From positions 16,127 through 80,126 of the forward strand of contig NZ_FQZY01000018.1 of NCBI RefSeq assembly GCF_900142165.1: a stretch of DNA of 64,000 nt. The letters run 5' to 3'. Each line of letters starts with the position of its first letter. The stretch's first letter is position 1. The notes below the pieces were generated by a model. It ran no database searches, had not been told where the DNA came from, and was given only the letters and a program-made list of their open reading frames with translations. Of the stretch, positions 7,887 to 16,527 are shown piece after piece. A program made the translations under genes and the position numbers. The DNA is from Hespellia stercorisuis DSM 15480. Its GTDB lineage: Bacteria; Bacillota; Clostridia; Lachnospirales; Lachnospiraceae.

Positions 7887-8915
7887 TTATTTTGCTGCGA
7901 CTGCTCCCTTTTCTGCTGCCCATCCTTCCGGAGAATAGATTCCCTTACGTTTCTTCTGCATCTGCTTATCCAGGAACGCCAGAATGAACGGACACAAGAA
8001 CAATGTGATGATCGATGCGGTTGCGCACTGTGCTGTCGCCATATCCACATATCCGGCCATAGACGGATCTGCTTCAGCTACCGCTGCCGGTGTCATCGCC
8101 GAGTTCAAAGCGGTTGTTCCTACAGCTGCTCCCATTGCATTTCTCTCTTTTTTCGGTAACAAGATCTGGAATACAAAGAAGAAAATAAATGCAGTTGCTG
8201 CTGAGATCAGTCCGAGAACAATACCGGATGCTCCAGCCGTGATCAACGTTTTCACCTCTGTCTTTGAACCGATTGAAATTGTCATAAAAAATGTGACGAT
8301 CGGCTGCGCCTGGGCACATGCTTTTTTGAAACCTGCATCCACATTTCCCCAGATAAAACCGATCAAAAGTGGAACCAGCACACATACCAGACTCATAAAC
8401 GGAATGGACGCAAGCCCCGTCGCCCCAAGTGCCACCAGTGTAAAGAACGGACCGTCATTCAGTGACAGGATCGAGATTGCACCCGTATCTGTAGCATTAC
8501 CAAACTGTGAGGACAGAGAAATGTACAGAGATCCGTTTGAGTTTGTGATTGCTGCGATGATTACGAACGGGGTCAGGCCAAGGAACCCACTCGGCCCACA
8601 GATCTTGCCCACTGCAAGTCCGAGCAGTACACCGAAAACAAACTTCATCCCCGTAAGCGCAACACCTTTGTAAAGTGGAAGACCTACCTGTTTCACATTG
8701 ATTGCCGATCCGCAGATAATCAGGAACAGACCCATCATTGCCGAGTTTCCGTCATAGAATAACGCGGTTACATATCCGCCGATCTGGAATACGCCCGGAC
8801 AAAATGTTGCAAGAACTACAGCGATAACCAAAGGGATAATTACAAGACCTCCCGGCATCTTTTTCATTTTATTTAATAAATCCAAATCTTTTTTTGTGAC
8901 TTTTTCTTCACTCAT
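7887..8915 (-). CDS. KdgT-family sugar-acid permease
   Basis: Inner-membrane secondary transporter of 342 residues with about ten hydrophobic segments. KdgT-family features are MPGGLVIIPLVIAVVLAT near the start, FLIICGSAINVKQVGLPLYK, and AAITNSNGSLYISLSSQFG in the central loop. KdgT itself imports 2-keto-3-deoxygluconate by proton symport. Here the gene follows a DUF1537 kinase and a PdxA-type dehydrogenase, so the cargo is more likely a four-carbon acid such as threonate or erythronate. GGAGGAGGA precedes the start. Gap to the kinase gene is 21 bases; same operon. Confidence 0.8.
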   Translation of the reverse strand: MSEEKVTKKDLDLLNKMKKMPGGLVIIPLVIAVVLATFCPGVFQIGGYVTALFYDGNSAMMGLFLIICGSAINVKQVGLPLYKGVALTGMKFVFGVLLGLAVGKICGPSGFLGLTPFVIIAAITNSNGSLYISLSSQFGNATDTGAISILSLNDGPFFTLVALGATGLASIPFMSLVCVLVPLLIGFIWGNVDAGFKKACAQAQPIVTFFMTISIGSKTEVKTLITAGASGIVLGLISAATAFIFFFVFQILLPKKERNAMGAAVGTTALNSAMTPAAVAEADPSMAGYVDMATAQCATASIITLFLCPFILAFLDKQMQKKRKGIYSPEGWAAEKGAVAAK

Positions 8916-8936
8916 TTTTCATCCTCCTCCAGGTTC

Positions 8937-10280
8937 TTACGCTCTCGCTGCCTCTTTAAAAAGGCGATCCACAATATCACATGCCGTATGGTCATTTCCG
9001 GTCAGACCGCCTTTTCCAATCGCCGGAAGTCCATCATAGTTGCCGATAAGCCGCGTCACATCTGTCTGCGGGATCACATAGTCTATGACCTCCAGGCATT
9101 GCACCCCAAGCTGGTAACATACATTTACCATCGTATCTCCACCTGTCGTGTAAATGCCGGCCACTCTGTCCTGTCCCACCTGCTCCAGCACCTGTGAAAT
9201 AATCGTCCCCAATCCTGCATTGATACGGTCAGCGCTCATTCCACCGGCATAGTTTCGCTTCGCGTCCTCCTCATCCAGATTCAGCAGTTCTCCGTGGAGT
9301 GCTGTCTCGAAAAGAATCGCGCGTGGCGGGTTGTCTGAATCCAACAGCTCCACTGCTCTGTTGATCGCCTTGAACGCTTCGTCCAATGCAGTTTCGCTAC
9401 CTTCTATCAGTGGGATCGGCTCCACGCTGATGCGCACATGTCTTGGATCTTCACACAAAATACCCATCTGTTTTTTTGTGACAGGTGTAGCACTGCCCGC
9501 AGCAATCAATACTGTTTTTCCACTTCCTTCAGCCGATCCTTCTGGAACATTTGGCTCCTCTTCTCCAATCAGACCTCTGTTGAATGCCAGCTTTGCCGTA
9601 AACGGCCCCGGATCTACGGTCAGAATATTCCATTTCAGCTGAATACATGATTTTGCGATCACATCCACATCCTCCAGTGTGATTGCATCCACCACGATCA
9701 CTTCACATCCTGCCGCGCGTTCCGCCAACAGCTTTTCAGACACTGCATCCTCACCTGCAAGAACTTTGTCCAAAGCCACCAGTCCGACTTTTCGTTTTGT
9801 CTGTTTTGCAAGAAGTTTCGGTATGTAATTTTCTGTCACCGGTGTGCGCACGTCATGTGCAACCGGCGTATTGATCAGGGCAACTCCATCAATCACCGAA
9901 TACCCACCAACCAATATCCGCCTGGACTGCGGCATGGCCGGAACCACCACTGCAACTGTGTCATCCAGTTGGTCCAGCATGGCATCGATCTCCACACCAA
10001 TTCCACCGCGCAGCGTCGTATCTATACGTTTCTGAAAGTGCTTCACGCCCATTCTCTTTAAGGTCAGTGTCGCTGATTTCACTTTCTCATATGCCTCATC
10101 TGCCGGAAGTGGTCTGCTGTTGCTACTAATCATTATGGTCTCTAACTCATCCAGTCCTTTCGCATTTTCCGCAGCCTCCTCATTAAAAAACACAGCCGTT
10201 CTTGCCTTTGATCTGGCCAGCAATACCCCAGTCGTTGTCGCCCCTGTCAGATCATCGGCGATTCCTCCGATTAATGGCAT
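8937..10280 (-). CDS. Four-carbon acid sugar kinase (DUF1537; OtnK/DtnK family)
   Basis: Cytoplasmic kinase of 447 residues. The substrate domain begins MPLIGGIADDLTGATTTGVL, the diagnostic IADDxTGA motif. KRIDTTLRGGIGVEIDAML carries the KxDSTLRG-like motif (here Asp-Thr-Thr). The C-terminal nucleotide-binding domain has AGIYTTGGDTMVNVCYQLG and GKGGLTGNDHTACDIVDRL. Known members phosphorylate D-threonate, L-threonate or D-erythronate at O4. The partner PdxA-type gene would oxidise and decarboxylate the product to dihydroxyacetone phosphate. Which stereoisomer is used cannot be read from the sequence. It lies 31 bases after the pdxA2-like stop. Confidence 0.87.
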   Translation of the reverse strand: MPLIGGIADDLTGATTTGVLLARSKARTAVFFNEEAAENAKGLDELETIMISSNSRPLPADEAYEKVKSATLTLKRMGVKHFQKRIDTTLRGGIGVEIDAMLDQLDDTVAVVVPAMPQSRRILVGGYSVIDGVALINTPVAHDVRTPVTENYIPKLLAKQTKRKVGLVALDKVLAGEDAVSEKLLAERAAGCEVIVVDAITLEDVDVIAKSCIQLKWNILTVDPGPFTAKLAFNRGLIGEEEPNVPEGSAEGSGKTVLIAAGSATPVTKKQMGILCEDPRHVRISVEPIPLIEGSETALDEAFKAINRAVELLDSDNPPRAILFETALHGELLNLDEEDAKRNYAGGMSADRINAGLGTIISQVLEQVGQDRVAGIYTTGGDTMVNVCYQLGVQCLEVIDYVIPQTDVTRLIGNYDGLPAIGKGGLTGNDHTACDIVDRLFKEAARA

Positions 10281-10311
10281 TTTTTATTCCTCTCTTTCCG
10301 GTTAATCTACA

Positions 10312-11334
10312 CTATCTGGCATCTCTTTCATGCTGTTTCGCAGCATATTCCGCAACCACTTTCGTTGATTCGATCAGGCTGACCGATCCGGCAATTCCTT
10401 TTCCGGCAATGTCAAATGCAGTTCCGTGATCCACCGAGCTTCTGATAAACGGAAGGCCAAATGTCAGAGTTACTGATTTTTCGAAATCAAGTGTCTTACA
10501 TGCAATATGTCCCTGGTCATGGTACAGTGAGAGGATTGCGTCAAACTTACCGGATTTTCCGATGTTAAATACAGAGTCTGCCGGACACGGTCCAATTGCA
10601 TTGATCCCCATCTCCTGCGCTGCCTTTACTGCCGGCTCCAGTTCGGTCTGCTCTTCCGTGCCGAAAAGTCCGTCATCACCGTTATGTGGATTCAGTCCCG
10701 CAACTGCAATCAGTGGATTTTCTATTCCGACTTTGCGGAGCTCTTTGTCAATATTGATTACATTTTCGAGAACTACTTCTTTCGTTGCATAGTGACACGC
10801 ATCTACCAGCGACATGTGGCGGCTCACGAAGAATACTCTCAGTTTATGGCAGGAGAACATAGTCAGTGCGTAGGGTGAATTGGTCTGATTCTGGTAGATT
10901 TCTGTGTGCCCCGGCTCCTTGACTCCAACAAGCTTTATTGCGCCTTTGTGGATCGGTGAAGTGGATACTGCATCTATTTTTCCTTCTTTTCCCAGTTCAA
11001 TGGATTTCATGATCCAATCGATTGCCATTTGCCCTGCCAATGCCTGAACCTTGCCCCATTCAATGGAATCGGTATCGTAATCGCCGGTCTCGATGATATC
11101 TATGGTTCCATATTCGTATTTTGCTTCGCCAGGTTCTGATATTTTGTTGTATTTCAGTTCTTTTCCCAACACCTTTGCCGCTTTGTCCATAATTGCGATG
11201 CTTCCGATCATAAATGGACGGCAGACCTCATGAACTTCCTTATCCAGCATTGTACCCACACAGATTTCCGGGCCGATACCTGCCGGATCTCCCATTGTTA
11301 TCGCTGTGACTGGTCTGAATTTCTCATTGCTCAT
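10312..11334 (-). CDS. pdxA2: PdxA2-type 4-phospho-threonate/erythronate dehydrogenase
   Basis: NAD-dependent oxidative decarboxylase of 340 residues. The fold is that of 4-hydroxythreonine-4-phosphate dehydrogenase: AITMGDPAGIGPEICVGTML at the N-terminus, SPIHKGAIKLVGVKEPGHTE, HMSLVDACHYATKE, and a metal/active-site segment YHDQGHIACKTLDFEKSV. The pairing with a DUF1537 kinase, rather than pyridoxine genes, marks it as PdxA2, which converts 4-phospho-D-threonate or -erythronate to dihydroxyacetone phosphate plus CO2. It heads the operon pdxA2-kinase-permease. Its leader contains three TTTCGTTT boxes between promoter and start, so repression by the nearby DeoR protein is likely. Confidence 0.88.
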   Translation of the reverse strand: MSNEKFRPVTAITMGDPAGIGPEICVGTMLDKEVHEVCRPFMIGSIAIMDKAAKVLGKELKYNKISEPGEAKYEYGTIDIIETGDYDTDSIEWGKVQALAGQMAIDWIMKSIELGKEGKIDAVSTSPIHKGAIKLVGVKEPGHTEIYQNQTNSPYALTMFSCHKLRVFFVSRHMSLVDACHYATKEVVLENVINIDKELRKVGIENPLIAVAGLNPHNGDDGLFGTEEQTELEPAVKAAQEMGINAIGPCPADSVFNIGKSGKFDAILSLYHDQGHIACKTLDFEKSVTLTFGLPFIRSSVDHGTAFDIAGKGIAGSVSLIESTKVVAEYAAKQHERDAR

Positions 11335-11346
11335 CTTTTCTTTTCC

Positions 11347-11377
11347 TTTCGTTTTACTTTCGTTTATAGTTTCGTTT
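11347..11377. promoter_or_regulatory. DeoR-type operator array, promoter-proximal
   Basis: Three direct copies of TTTCGTTT (11347-11354, 11358-11365, 11370-11377) spaced 11 and 12 bases apart, about one helical turn, just downstream of the pdxA2 promoter. TTTCG-rich direct repeats are typical DeoR/GlpR-family operators; assignment to the DeoR gene at 6456-7247 is inferred. Confidence 0.55.
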
Positions 11378-11387
11378 TTCTTTCTTT

Positions 11388-11416
11388 ATATTATCCTTTT
11401 ATTTTGTTTTTTGCAA
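11388..11416 (-). promoter_or_regulatory. Promoter of the pdxA2-kinase-permease operon
   Basis: Minus-strand TTGCAA (11411-11416), 17-base spacer, TAATAT (11388-11393). Transcription would start just before the operator array. Confidence 0.55.
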
Positions 11417-11497
11417 TCATTTTTTCTATTTTTGTCACTTCGCACAGTTTATTGTATTTATTTTTGTGCACTTTAACAATTGTTTTAGTTTTCTATT

Positions 11498-11515
11498 TTC
11501 GTTCTACTTTCGTTT
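11498..11515. promoter_or_regulatory. Upstream DeoR-type operator copy
   Basis: TTTCGTTC (11498-11505) and TTTCGTTT (11508-11515), about 145 bases upstream of the first array, in a T-rich plus-strand tract. It could allow looping with the proximal array. The rest of the 352-base gap 11335-11686 holds the promoter, this tract and the rpiB terminator. Confidence 0.4.
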
Positions 11516-11587
11516 TTTGTTTTTTGTTTTTTGTATTTTTTGTTTTCGCATTTTTCACGGTAGAAGCAAAAGTTCTGCCTGTGGTAC

Positions 11588-11617
11588 AAAAAAAGACCAT
11601 TGCCCCAGCAACAGTCT
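11588..11617 (-). terminator. Terminator of the rpiB-like gene
   Basis: Minus-strand 10-pair stem AGACTGTTGC / GCAATGGTCT (two G-U pairs) with a TGGG loop, followed by seven T. It separates rpiB from the pdxA2 operon. Confidence 0.8.
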
Positions 11618-11686
11618 CTCTTGTCATATTCTATTTTTTAGATATCAAACTCGTAAATCTGCAGACTTTCCGCAGCCTAATACCGC

Positions 11687-12124
11687 TTAGTGCGTCGCCT
11701 CATAATTCACATACGCATCCACCTTCGGGCCGGATCTCTCTGTATACTCATAAGTGCACTCCAGATAAGCCTGAATCAGTTCTTTCGCAAGCATATTGCC
11801 TGTAACCTGTGAACCAAGCGTGATAATATTGCAATTGTTAGAAAGGCATGCGCGTTTTGCAGAATATACATTCAGTACATTTGCCGCATATGCTCCTTTT
11901 ACCTTATTCGCTGCAACCATCACACCGATCCCTGTTCCGCAGAACAATACGCCACGGTCATACTTCTTTGCTGCAACCGCCTCGCCCACTGCAAACGCAA
12001 CATTGGCATAAATCGGATCATCAGAGCCAAAATCCTCTACTTCATGACCAAGACTTTTTATAAATTCAATCATCTCTTCTTTATACGCCTGAGCGTTTGG
12101 ATCACATCCTACTGCTATTTTCAT
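11687..12124 (-). CDS. rpiB: RpiB/LacAB-family sugar-phosphate isomerase
   Basis: Cytoplasmic aldose/ketose phosphate isomerase of 145 residues. Family motifs are MKIAVGCDPNAQAYK (phosphate-binding start), VEDFGSDDP, GVLFCGTGIGVMVAANK (catalytic Cys in the loop, then the oxyanion loop) and NNCNIITLGSQVTG. RpiB members act on ribose-5-phosphate. Close relatives act on allose or galactose phosphates, or on the tetrose erythrulose-4-phosphate (DerI). Beside a four-carbon acid-sugar operon, a tetrulose-phosphate role is plausible but unproven. AGGAGG precedes the start. It has its own promoter and terminator. Confidence 0.82.
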   Translation of the reverse strand: MKIAVGCDPNAQAYKEEMIEFIKSLGHEVEDFGSDDPIYANVAFAVGEAVAAKKYDRGVLFCGTGIGVMVAANKVKGAYAANVLNVYSAKRACLSNNCNIITLGSQVTGNMLAKELIQAYLECTYEYTERSGPKVDAYVNYEATH

Positions 12125-12171
12125 CTTTCATCCTCCTGATTTGTTATATGTATAAAACGATTTCTGACATC

Positions 12172-12200
12172 ATCTTATCACCGCAGCACGGAAATAGCAA
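12172..12200 (-). promoter_or_regulatory. Promoter of the rpiB-like gene
   Basis: Minus-strand TTGCTA (12195-12200), 17-base spacer, TAAGAT (12172-12177), 48 bases before the start codon. Confidence 0.55.
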
Positions 12201-12257
12201 CTAATATCCTGTCTACTTTTGATATTTTTTTGTGCATTTTTCCAAAGAAAATACTTT

Positions 12258-13640
12258 TTACTCCCTGGTCACGTTGTTCAGCCACTTATAAGAGCGGTAT
12301 CTTTTTATGGAAAATGGGAGCTTCACAATCTCATCACTCACCAGGCAGACATAGACTGCCATCACCGGCCATTTGAATACAAATGCAGCCAGTGAACCCA
12401 TTACAATCGAGAATCCCCACAGTGTTCCCATGTCGATTAGCAGACCTACCTTCGAGTCCCCGCCTGCACGGAAGATTCCTACGATCAGGATGGTGTTGAT
12501 GCTCTGCCCAAAGCAGAAGTAGCTCATCACATAGGTCATGTTATGAAGATATGCTCTGGCCTGGTCACTGAGTGTCAGGAAACTTCCCGCGACCGGCATC
12601 ACGATCAGAATAATTACGGCACCGAACAATCCCAGGATCACCGCCATCTTCACGAATCGTTTTGCATAGATTCTTGCAAGCTCTGTCTTTCCCTCGCCGA
12701 TGGTCTTGCCCACCAGGATCGAAGTCGCCCCCGCCACACCAAAGGACAGGATCATGGCCATCTGTCGTCCCACCTGGATCACCGAGTTGGCCGCAACTGC
12801 CGCCTGGCCGAGCCTCCCGACGATTGCCGTCACGGTCGCCATGCCACACCCCCATGCCAGCTCGTTTAGAATTACGGGCATCGCGTATGTCATGAAATCA
12901 TGATTCAATTCCTTATTCTTTACAAACAGCATCTTCGGCTGAAATTTCAGAACCGGATTAAACTTTCGGTCGTAAACGATCACGATCAGCAATTCCACGA
13001 CCCGCGCCATCACCGTACCCAGCGCGGCTCCCCGGATTCCCATGGCCGGACAGCCCAAAAGTCCGAAGATAAAGATCGCATTTAAAACAATATTTACCAT
13101 CAAAGATGTCCCGTAAACCACCGTAGAGATGACCACCTGTTCCACGCCGCGGATCAGGTTCGTATATACCATCGGAATCATGGCGATGATATAGGAGCAG
13201 GCAATGATTCGCAGATACTTCACTCCTTCCGCGATCACGACCTGCTCATTCGTAAATATGCGCATGATCTGCCCCGGAAACGCGAGCACCACCACCGTAA
13301 ATATTGCGGCGATGATAAAGCCCACTCTGAGTGTAATTCCCATGATCTGTTCAATTGCTTCGATGTTTTTTTTGCCCCAGTACTGCGCCACCAGGATCAT
13401 TGCCCCTGATGTCAGTCCGAAAAAGATCAGTGACATCACAAAGTACGCCTGACCTGCCAGAGAGGACGCGGACAATGCCGTCTCTCCCACCTTGCCCAGC
13501 ATGACTACATCCGCCGTGGACACGCTGACATTGATCAGATTCTGCAGCGCCAGCGGCAGAACCAGCGAGAAGACAGATTTGTAGAAGTTCTGTTTATTCT
13601 CTTTTGTTTCTATTATTTTTGTGTTTGTTTTCGTATTCAT
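12258..13640 (-). CDS. MATE-family efflux transporter
   Basis: Polytopic exporter of 460 residues with the twelve-helix MATE layout of two similar halves. Visible motifs include SLVLPLALQNLINVSVSTAD, VVMLGKVGETALSASSLAGQ, FGLTSGAMILVAQYWGKKN and, in the second half, VNSVIQVGRQMAMILSFGVA-like text (ANSVIQVGRQMAMIL). Such proteins expel cationic drugs or metabolites using sodium or proton gradients. The ATG at 13640 is preferred to a TTG three codons upstream because GAGAG lies nine bases before it. It is downstream of the ECF ATPase gene (57 bases) and may be read through from it. Confidence 0.85.
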   Translation of the reverse strand: MNTKTNTKIIETKENKQNFYKSVFSLVLPLALQNLINVSVSTADVVMLGKVGETALSASSLAGQAYFVMSLIFFGLTSGAMILVAQYWGKKNIEAIEQIMGITLRVGFIIAAIFTVVVLAFPGQIMRIFTNEQVVIAEGVKYLRIIACSYIIAMIPMVYTNLIRGVEQVVISTVVYGTSLMVNIVLNAIFIFGLLGCPAMGIRGAALGTVMARVVELLIVIVYDRKFNPVLKFQPKMLFVKNKELNHDFMTYAMPVILNELAWGCGMATVTAIVGRLGQAAVAANSVIQVGRQMAMILSFGVAGATSILVGKTIGEGKTELARIYAKRFVKMAVILGLFGAVIILIVMPVAGSFLTLSDQARAYLHNMTYVMSYFCFGQSINTILIVGIFRAGGDSKVGLLIDMGTLWGFSIVMGSLAAFVFKWPVMAVYVCLVSDEIVKLPFSIKRYRSYKWLNNVTRE

Positions 13641-13697
13641 TTTCCCCAACTCTCAATTTTACCTGTTTTAATTGTTTCTATTTTTCATCCTGTGTAC

Positions 13698-14444
13698 TCA
13701 CTGCTGCGGTTTCCTTTCCTGCAGCCCCAGCGGCAGTTCCAGTCCGTTTTTCTCCAACAGCTCCCGATCCTTAAGAATCTCCATCACGTCCCCGTCCTTC
13801 ACGATCTTTCCGTCCGACATCAGGATCACCCTGCTGCAGGTGTCCATCACCATGTCCAGGTCATGGGATGCGATGATCTTTAGGTGATCGAACTGGTTCA
13901 GGATGTGGATCAGATTTCTGCGGTTTCGCGGATCCAGCGCGATTGTCGGCTCATCCATCAGGATGATATCCGGTGTCATCGCCAGAATGGTCGCGATGGA
14001 GACCAGCTTTTTCTCCCCGCCCGACAGCTTGTAGATGGATTTTTCACGGAGATGCCCGATTTCCGTCATCTGCATCGCGTGCTCCACACAGCGGACCACC
14101 TCTTCCTCCGGCAGGCCATAGTTTCTCGGTGCAAACGCAATGTCCTCATAGACATTGTTCATAAACAGCTGGCTGTCCGAGTCCTGGAAGACGTATCCAA
14201 TCTTTTCCCGGATCTTCGGCAGCATTTCCGATGACACCGGAATTTCTTCCACCCGGATACTTCCCTCGTAGCCTGACTCCAGCCCCACCAGGAGTTTCAG
14301 CAGCGTGGATTTTCCGACCCCGTTGGCACCAATCAGGCCGATGCAGTCACGCTCTCTGGCAGTGAAGGTGATGTCATCGAGTATTTTTTTATTCTTTTCA
14401 TATGAAAAATTCACATGTTCCATGTCAATATGTATGTGACTCAT
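13698..14444 (-). CDS. cbiO: ECF/CbiO-type metal importer ATPase
   Basis: ABC ATPase of 248 residues that powers an energy-coupling-factor metal transporter at the inner face of the membrane. Walker A GLIGANGVGKSTLLKLL, Q-loop FQDSDSQLF, signature LSGGEKKLVSIATILAM, Walker B IILMDEPTIALDP and switch HDLD are all intact. The FQDSDSQLF Q-loop is typical of ECF/CbiO subunits. GAGGGA precedes the start at 14444. It follows the CbiQ gene, with a 62-base palindromic element in the 166-base gap, so coupling to cbiMQ expression may be modulated there. Confidence 0.87.
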   Translation of the reverse strand: MSHIHIDMEHVNFSYEKNKKILDDITFTARERDCIGLIGANGVGKSTLLKLLVGLESGYEGSIRVEEIPVSSEMLPKIREKIGYVFQDSDSQLFMNNVYEDIAFAPRNYGLPEEEVVRCVEHAMQMTEIGHLREKSIYKLSGGEKKLVSIATILAMTPDIILMDEPTIALDPRNRRNLIHILNQFDHLKIIASHDLDMVMDTCSRVILMSDGKIVKDGDVMEILKDRELLEKNGLELPLGLQERKPQQ

Positions 14445-14515
14445 TAATTTCCCTCGATTCTTATTTTGATCGTCCGTAAGCAGCCCGCCCTGGCGGTTTT
14501 CATTTGGGGACAGGT

Positions 14516-14577
14516 CAAAAGTGCAATTGGGGACGTAGTAAAGTTGCAACTTTGCTACGTCCCCAATTGCACTTTTG
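14516..14577. repeat. REP-like palindromic element, copy 1
   Basis: Imperfect 62-base palindrome centred on TTGCAA at 14544-14549, with arms containing AATTGGGGACGTAG and CTACGTCCCCAATT and one T-G mismatch. It shares nearly all of its sequence with the copy at 19264-19341. It lies between cbiQ and cbiO. It would fold into one long hairpin on either strand; no coding sequence is present. Confidence 0.8.
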
Positions 14578-14610
14578 CACTTTTGCTCTTTCTATTCCCA
14601 TTATGCCATA

Positions 14611-15402
14611 TCATGAATTAAAGTACATGAAAACCGGCAAGTATTTTATTGCCAGCAGCACAACAATCCATGCCACCAGAAACAGATAGTCCTTCCCGCT
14701 GCAGTGCTCCATGTTTGAATAGTGAAACTCCCCGCGGTATCCGCGCAGCATCATGCTCTCGTAAACCGCATTGGCCCGGTCGATACTACGCAGCAGCAGC
14801 TGACCCACCAGCGGCCCCCAGACTTTAAACTGCACGCCTTTCTGGTTCGGTGCGCGCAGAAGATAGGCCTGCATGATCGTGTTCGCCTCCTTCAGCAGCA
14901 CGCTGATGTAGCGGTAGGTCAGAAGAATCTGAGTCACCAGAACCGCCGGAATATGCAGCTGTCTCAAGGCATAACAGATTTTCTCAATGGTCGTGGTCGC
15001 AATCAGCAGATAGGATGCCAGCACGGTGAGAATCCCTTTGATCATCAGCGTGACCATGGATATCACTCCGCTCGTGACCGAAATGCTGCCGACGTTAAAA
15101 ACCACCTGCCGATCAAAAAACGGATTAAAGATTCCCACCACACAGACCAGCGGCAGGATAATTCGCAGCCGTCTGATACTGTCTTTAAACGATACCTCTC
15201 CCAGCATGAACATAACGATGGGATAGGCCCCCATCAGCAAAATTCCAGACAAGTTGTACTTCGACAGTGACACGACGACCGCAATATAAAAAACCGTAAC
15301 AACAAGTTTAACCAGTGGATGAATTTTGTTCACCCACTGGTCTCTCGTCGCTACCATATTCATATGATCGATCTCGTAATATGCTCCGCTTAATTTGCTC
15401 AT
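14611..15402 (-). CDS. cbiQ: ECF transmembrane subunit, CbiQ family
   Basis: Membrane coupling subunit of 263 residues with about five helices. The N-terminal amphipathic part has TRDQWVNKIHPLVKL, a CbiQ/EcfT signature. Two Arg-containing coupling helices are seen around LLLRSIDRANAVYESMMLRG and YRGEFHY. Pairs with CbiO and with the substrate-specific CbiMN encoded 6 bases upstream. Together they import cobalt or nickel. Confidence 0.86.
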   Translation of the reverse strand: MSKLSGAYYEIDHMNMVATRDQWVNKIHPLVKLVVTVFYIAVVVSLSKYNLSGILLMGAYPIVMFMLGEVSFKDSIRRLRIILPLVCVVGIFNPFFDRQVVFNVGSISVTSGVISMVTLMIKGILTVLASYLLIATTTIEKICYALRQLHIPAVLVTQILLTYRYISVLLKEANTIMQAYLLRAPNQKGVQFKVWGPLVGQLLLRSIDRANAVYESMMLRGYRGEFHYSNMEHCSGKDYLFLVAWIVVLLAIKYLPVFMYFNS

Positions 15403-15408
15403 TTTACT

Positions 15409-16407
15409 CTAGGCACTCTTTTTCTTTCTTGTAGTGCTGATAATATAACACACTCCCGCGCAAACCACAAGTACTACGCAGGAACCAATAATTCCGGAAA
15501 ATGAAGTTCCAAGCCCCGACTCAGACCCCTTAAACTGATAATCCGGTAAAAGTGCCGTAGTCTCCTGTACGGATTCCGCAGTATTGTAAACACTCTTCTT
15601 TGCCGCATCCAGTTCCGTGGAACCGGTGATTCTCTCTATGGACCATTCCAGTCCGTCGGGATGGGAGGATGCGAACAGCGAAAGTCCGCCGCCGATCAGC
15701 AGCATAACAACTGCCAGCACTCCGAGAGTTTTCTTAAAAGAAAACTTCTCCCGCTTTCCTGCTACATTTGCCCGGTAGAGCATCTCCGGCCTTGCCTCGT
15801 AAACAAACACCAGCACCGCCGCTGTGATCAGACCTTCCACCAATCCGATTGCCAAGTGAATCGGCTGCATGGTCCCCGCAAACACGGAAAACGGTAAATC
15901 CGTGATTCCCGAGAACAGGGTTTCGATGGATACACTGAATGCTCCGAGCTGCAGCGTCACCACCGAACCGATGATGGATGCCGCTATGATCTTCCCTCTG
16001 CTGGTGGTCTTTTTCATCATCGGACGCCATACCAGGAAATACCCGAGAAAGCATCCGTAAAATGCCATATTCCACACATTGCACCCCAACGCCAGAAGTC
16101 CTCCGTCCGCAAACATCAGACACTGGATCAGAAGCACACCGATCATCGTCAGAAATGCGGCGTAGGGTCCCAGCAGTGCTGTCAAAAGCATGCCGCCGCA
16201 GAGATGCCCGGAGGATCCGGTTCCCGGAATTGTAAAATTGATCATCTGTGCCGCGAACACAAATGCCCCCATTACCCCCATCACCGGAACCTTCTTCGGG
16301 TCCGCCTCCAGATGTACTTTTTTAATCGAATATCCGGCCGCAATCGCTGAGGCCGCATACATGGTTCCCGCCACCGCAGGTGCTACCAGTGCGTCTGCCA
16401 TATGCAT
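15409..16407 (-). CDS. cbiM: CbiM-type metal-binding component fused to a CbiN/NikN-like PDGLE domain
   Basis: Substrate-specific membrane subunit of 332 residues. It begins MHMADALVAPAVAGTMY, where His2 is the conserved metal ligand of CbiM/NikM. GSSGHLCGGMLLTALLGPYA is the second metal-binding segment and CNVWNMAFYG the third. After about residue 225 comes a second unit with SSHPDGLEWSIERI, the PDGLE signature of the CbiN/NikN small subunit, and a last C-terminal helix before a basic tail. Such fusions are known for Ni/Co importers. GGAGG lies nine bases before the start. Cobalt versus nickel cannot be decided here. Confidence 0.85.
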   Translation of the reverse strand: MHMADALVAPAVAGTMYAASAIAAGYSIKKVHLEADPKKVPVMGVMGAFVFAAQMINFTIPGTGSSGHLCGGMLLTALLGPYAAFLTMIGVLLIQCLMFADGGLLALGCNVWNMAFYGCFLGYFLVWRPMMKKTTSRGKIIAASIIGSVVTLQLGAFSVSIETLFSGITDLPFSVFAGTMQPIHLAIGLVEGLITAAVLVFVYEARPEMLYRANVAGKREKFSFKKTLGVLAVVMLLIGGGLSLFASSHPDGLEWSIERITGSTELDAAKKSVYNTAESVQETTALLPDYQFKGSESGLGTSFSGIIGSCVVLVVCAGVCYIISTTRKKKSA

Positions 16408-16455
16408 AAGTCATTTCCTCCTTCAAGTATCCTCTAATAAGTTTTATTCTAACTT

Positions 16456-16464
16456 AGTATAGCA
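16456..16464 (-). promoter_or_regulatory. Extended -10 promoter of the cbiMQO operon
   Basis: Minus-strand TGCTATACT: extended TG one base before the TATACT hexamer (16456-16461). No good -35 is seen, as is common for extended -10 promoters. The leader of about 45 bases is too short for a cobalamin or NiCo riboswitch. Confidence 0.4.
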
Positions 16465-16527
16465 GAGACGTCATACGTGCGAGAAGCCTACCGGGGGGTT
16501 ATTTTTTATCTATTCTGTCCATCTGTT

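Noticed and set aside
16408..16527. Cobalamin or NiCo riboswitch before cbiM
   Set aside because: Only about 45 bases separate the likely promoter from the start and no box typical of either riboswitch is visible.
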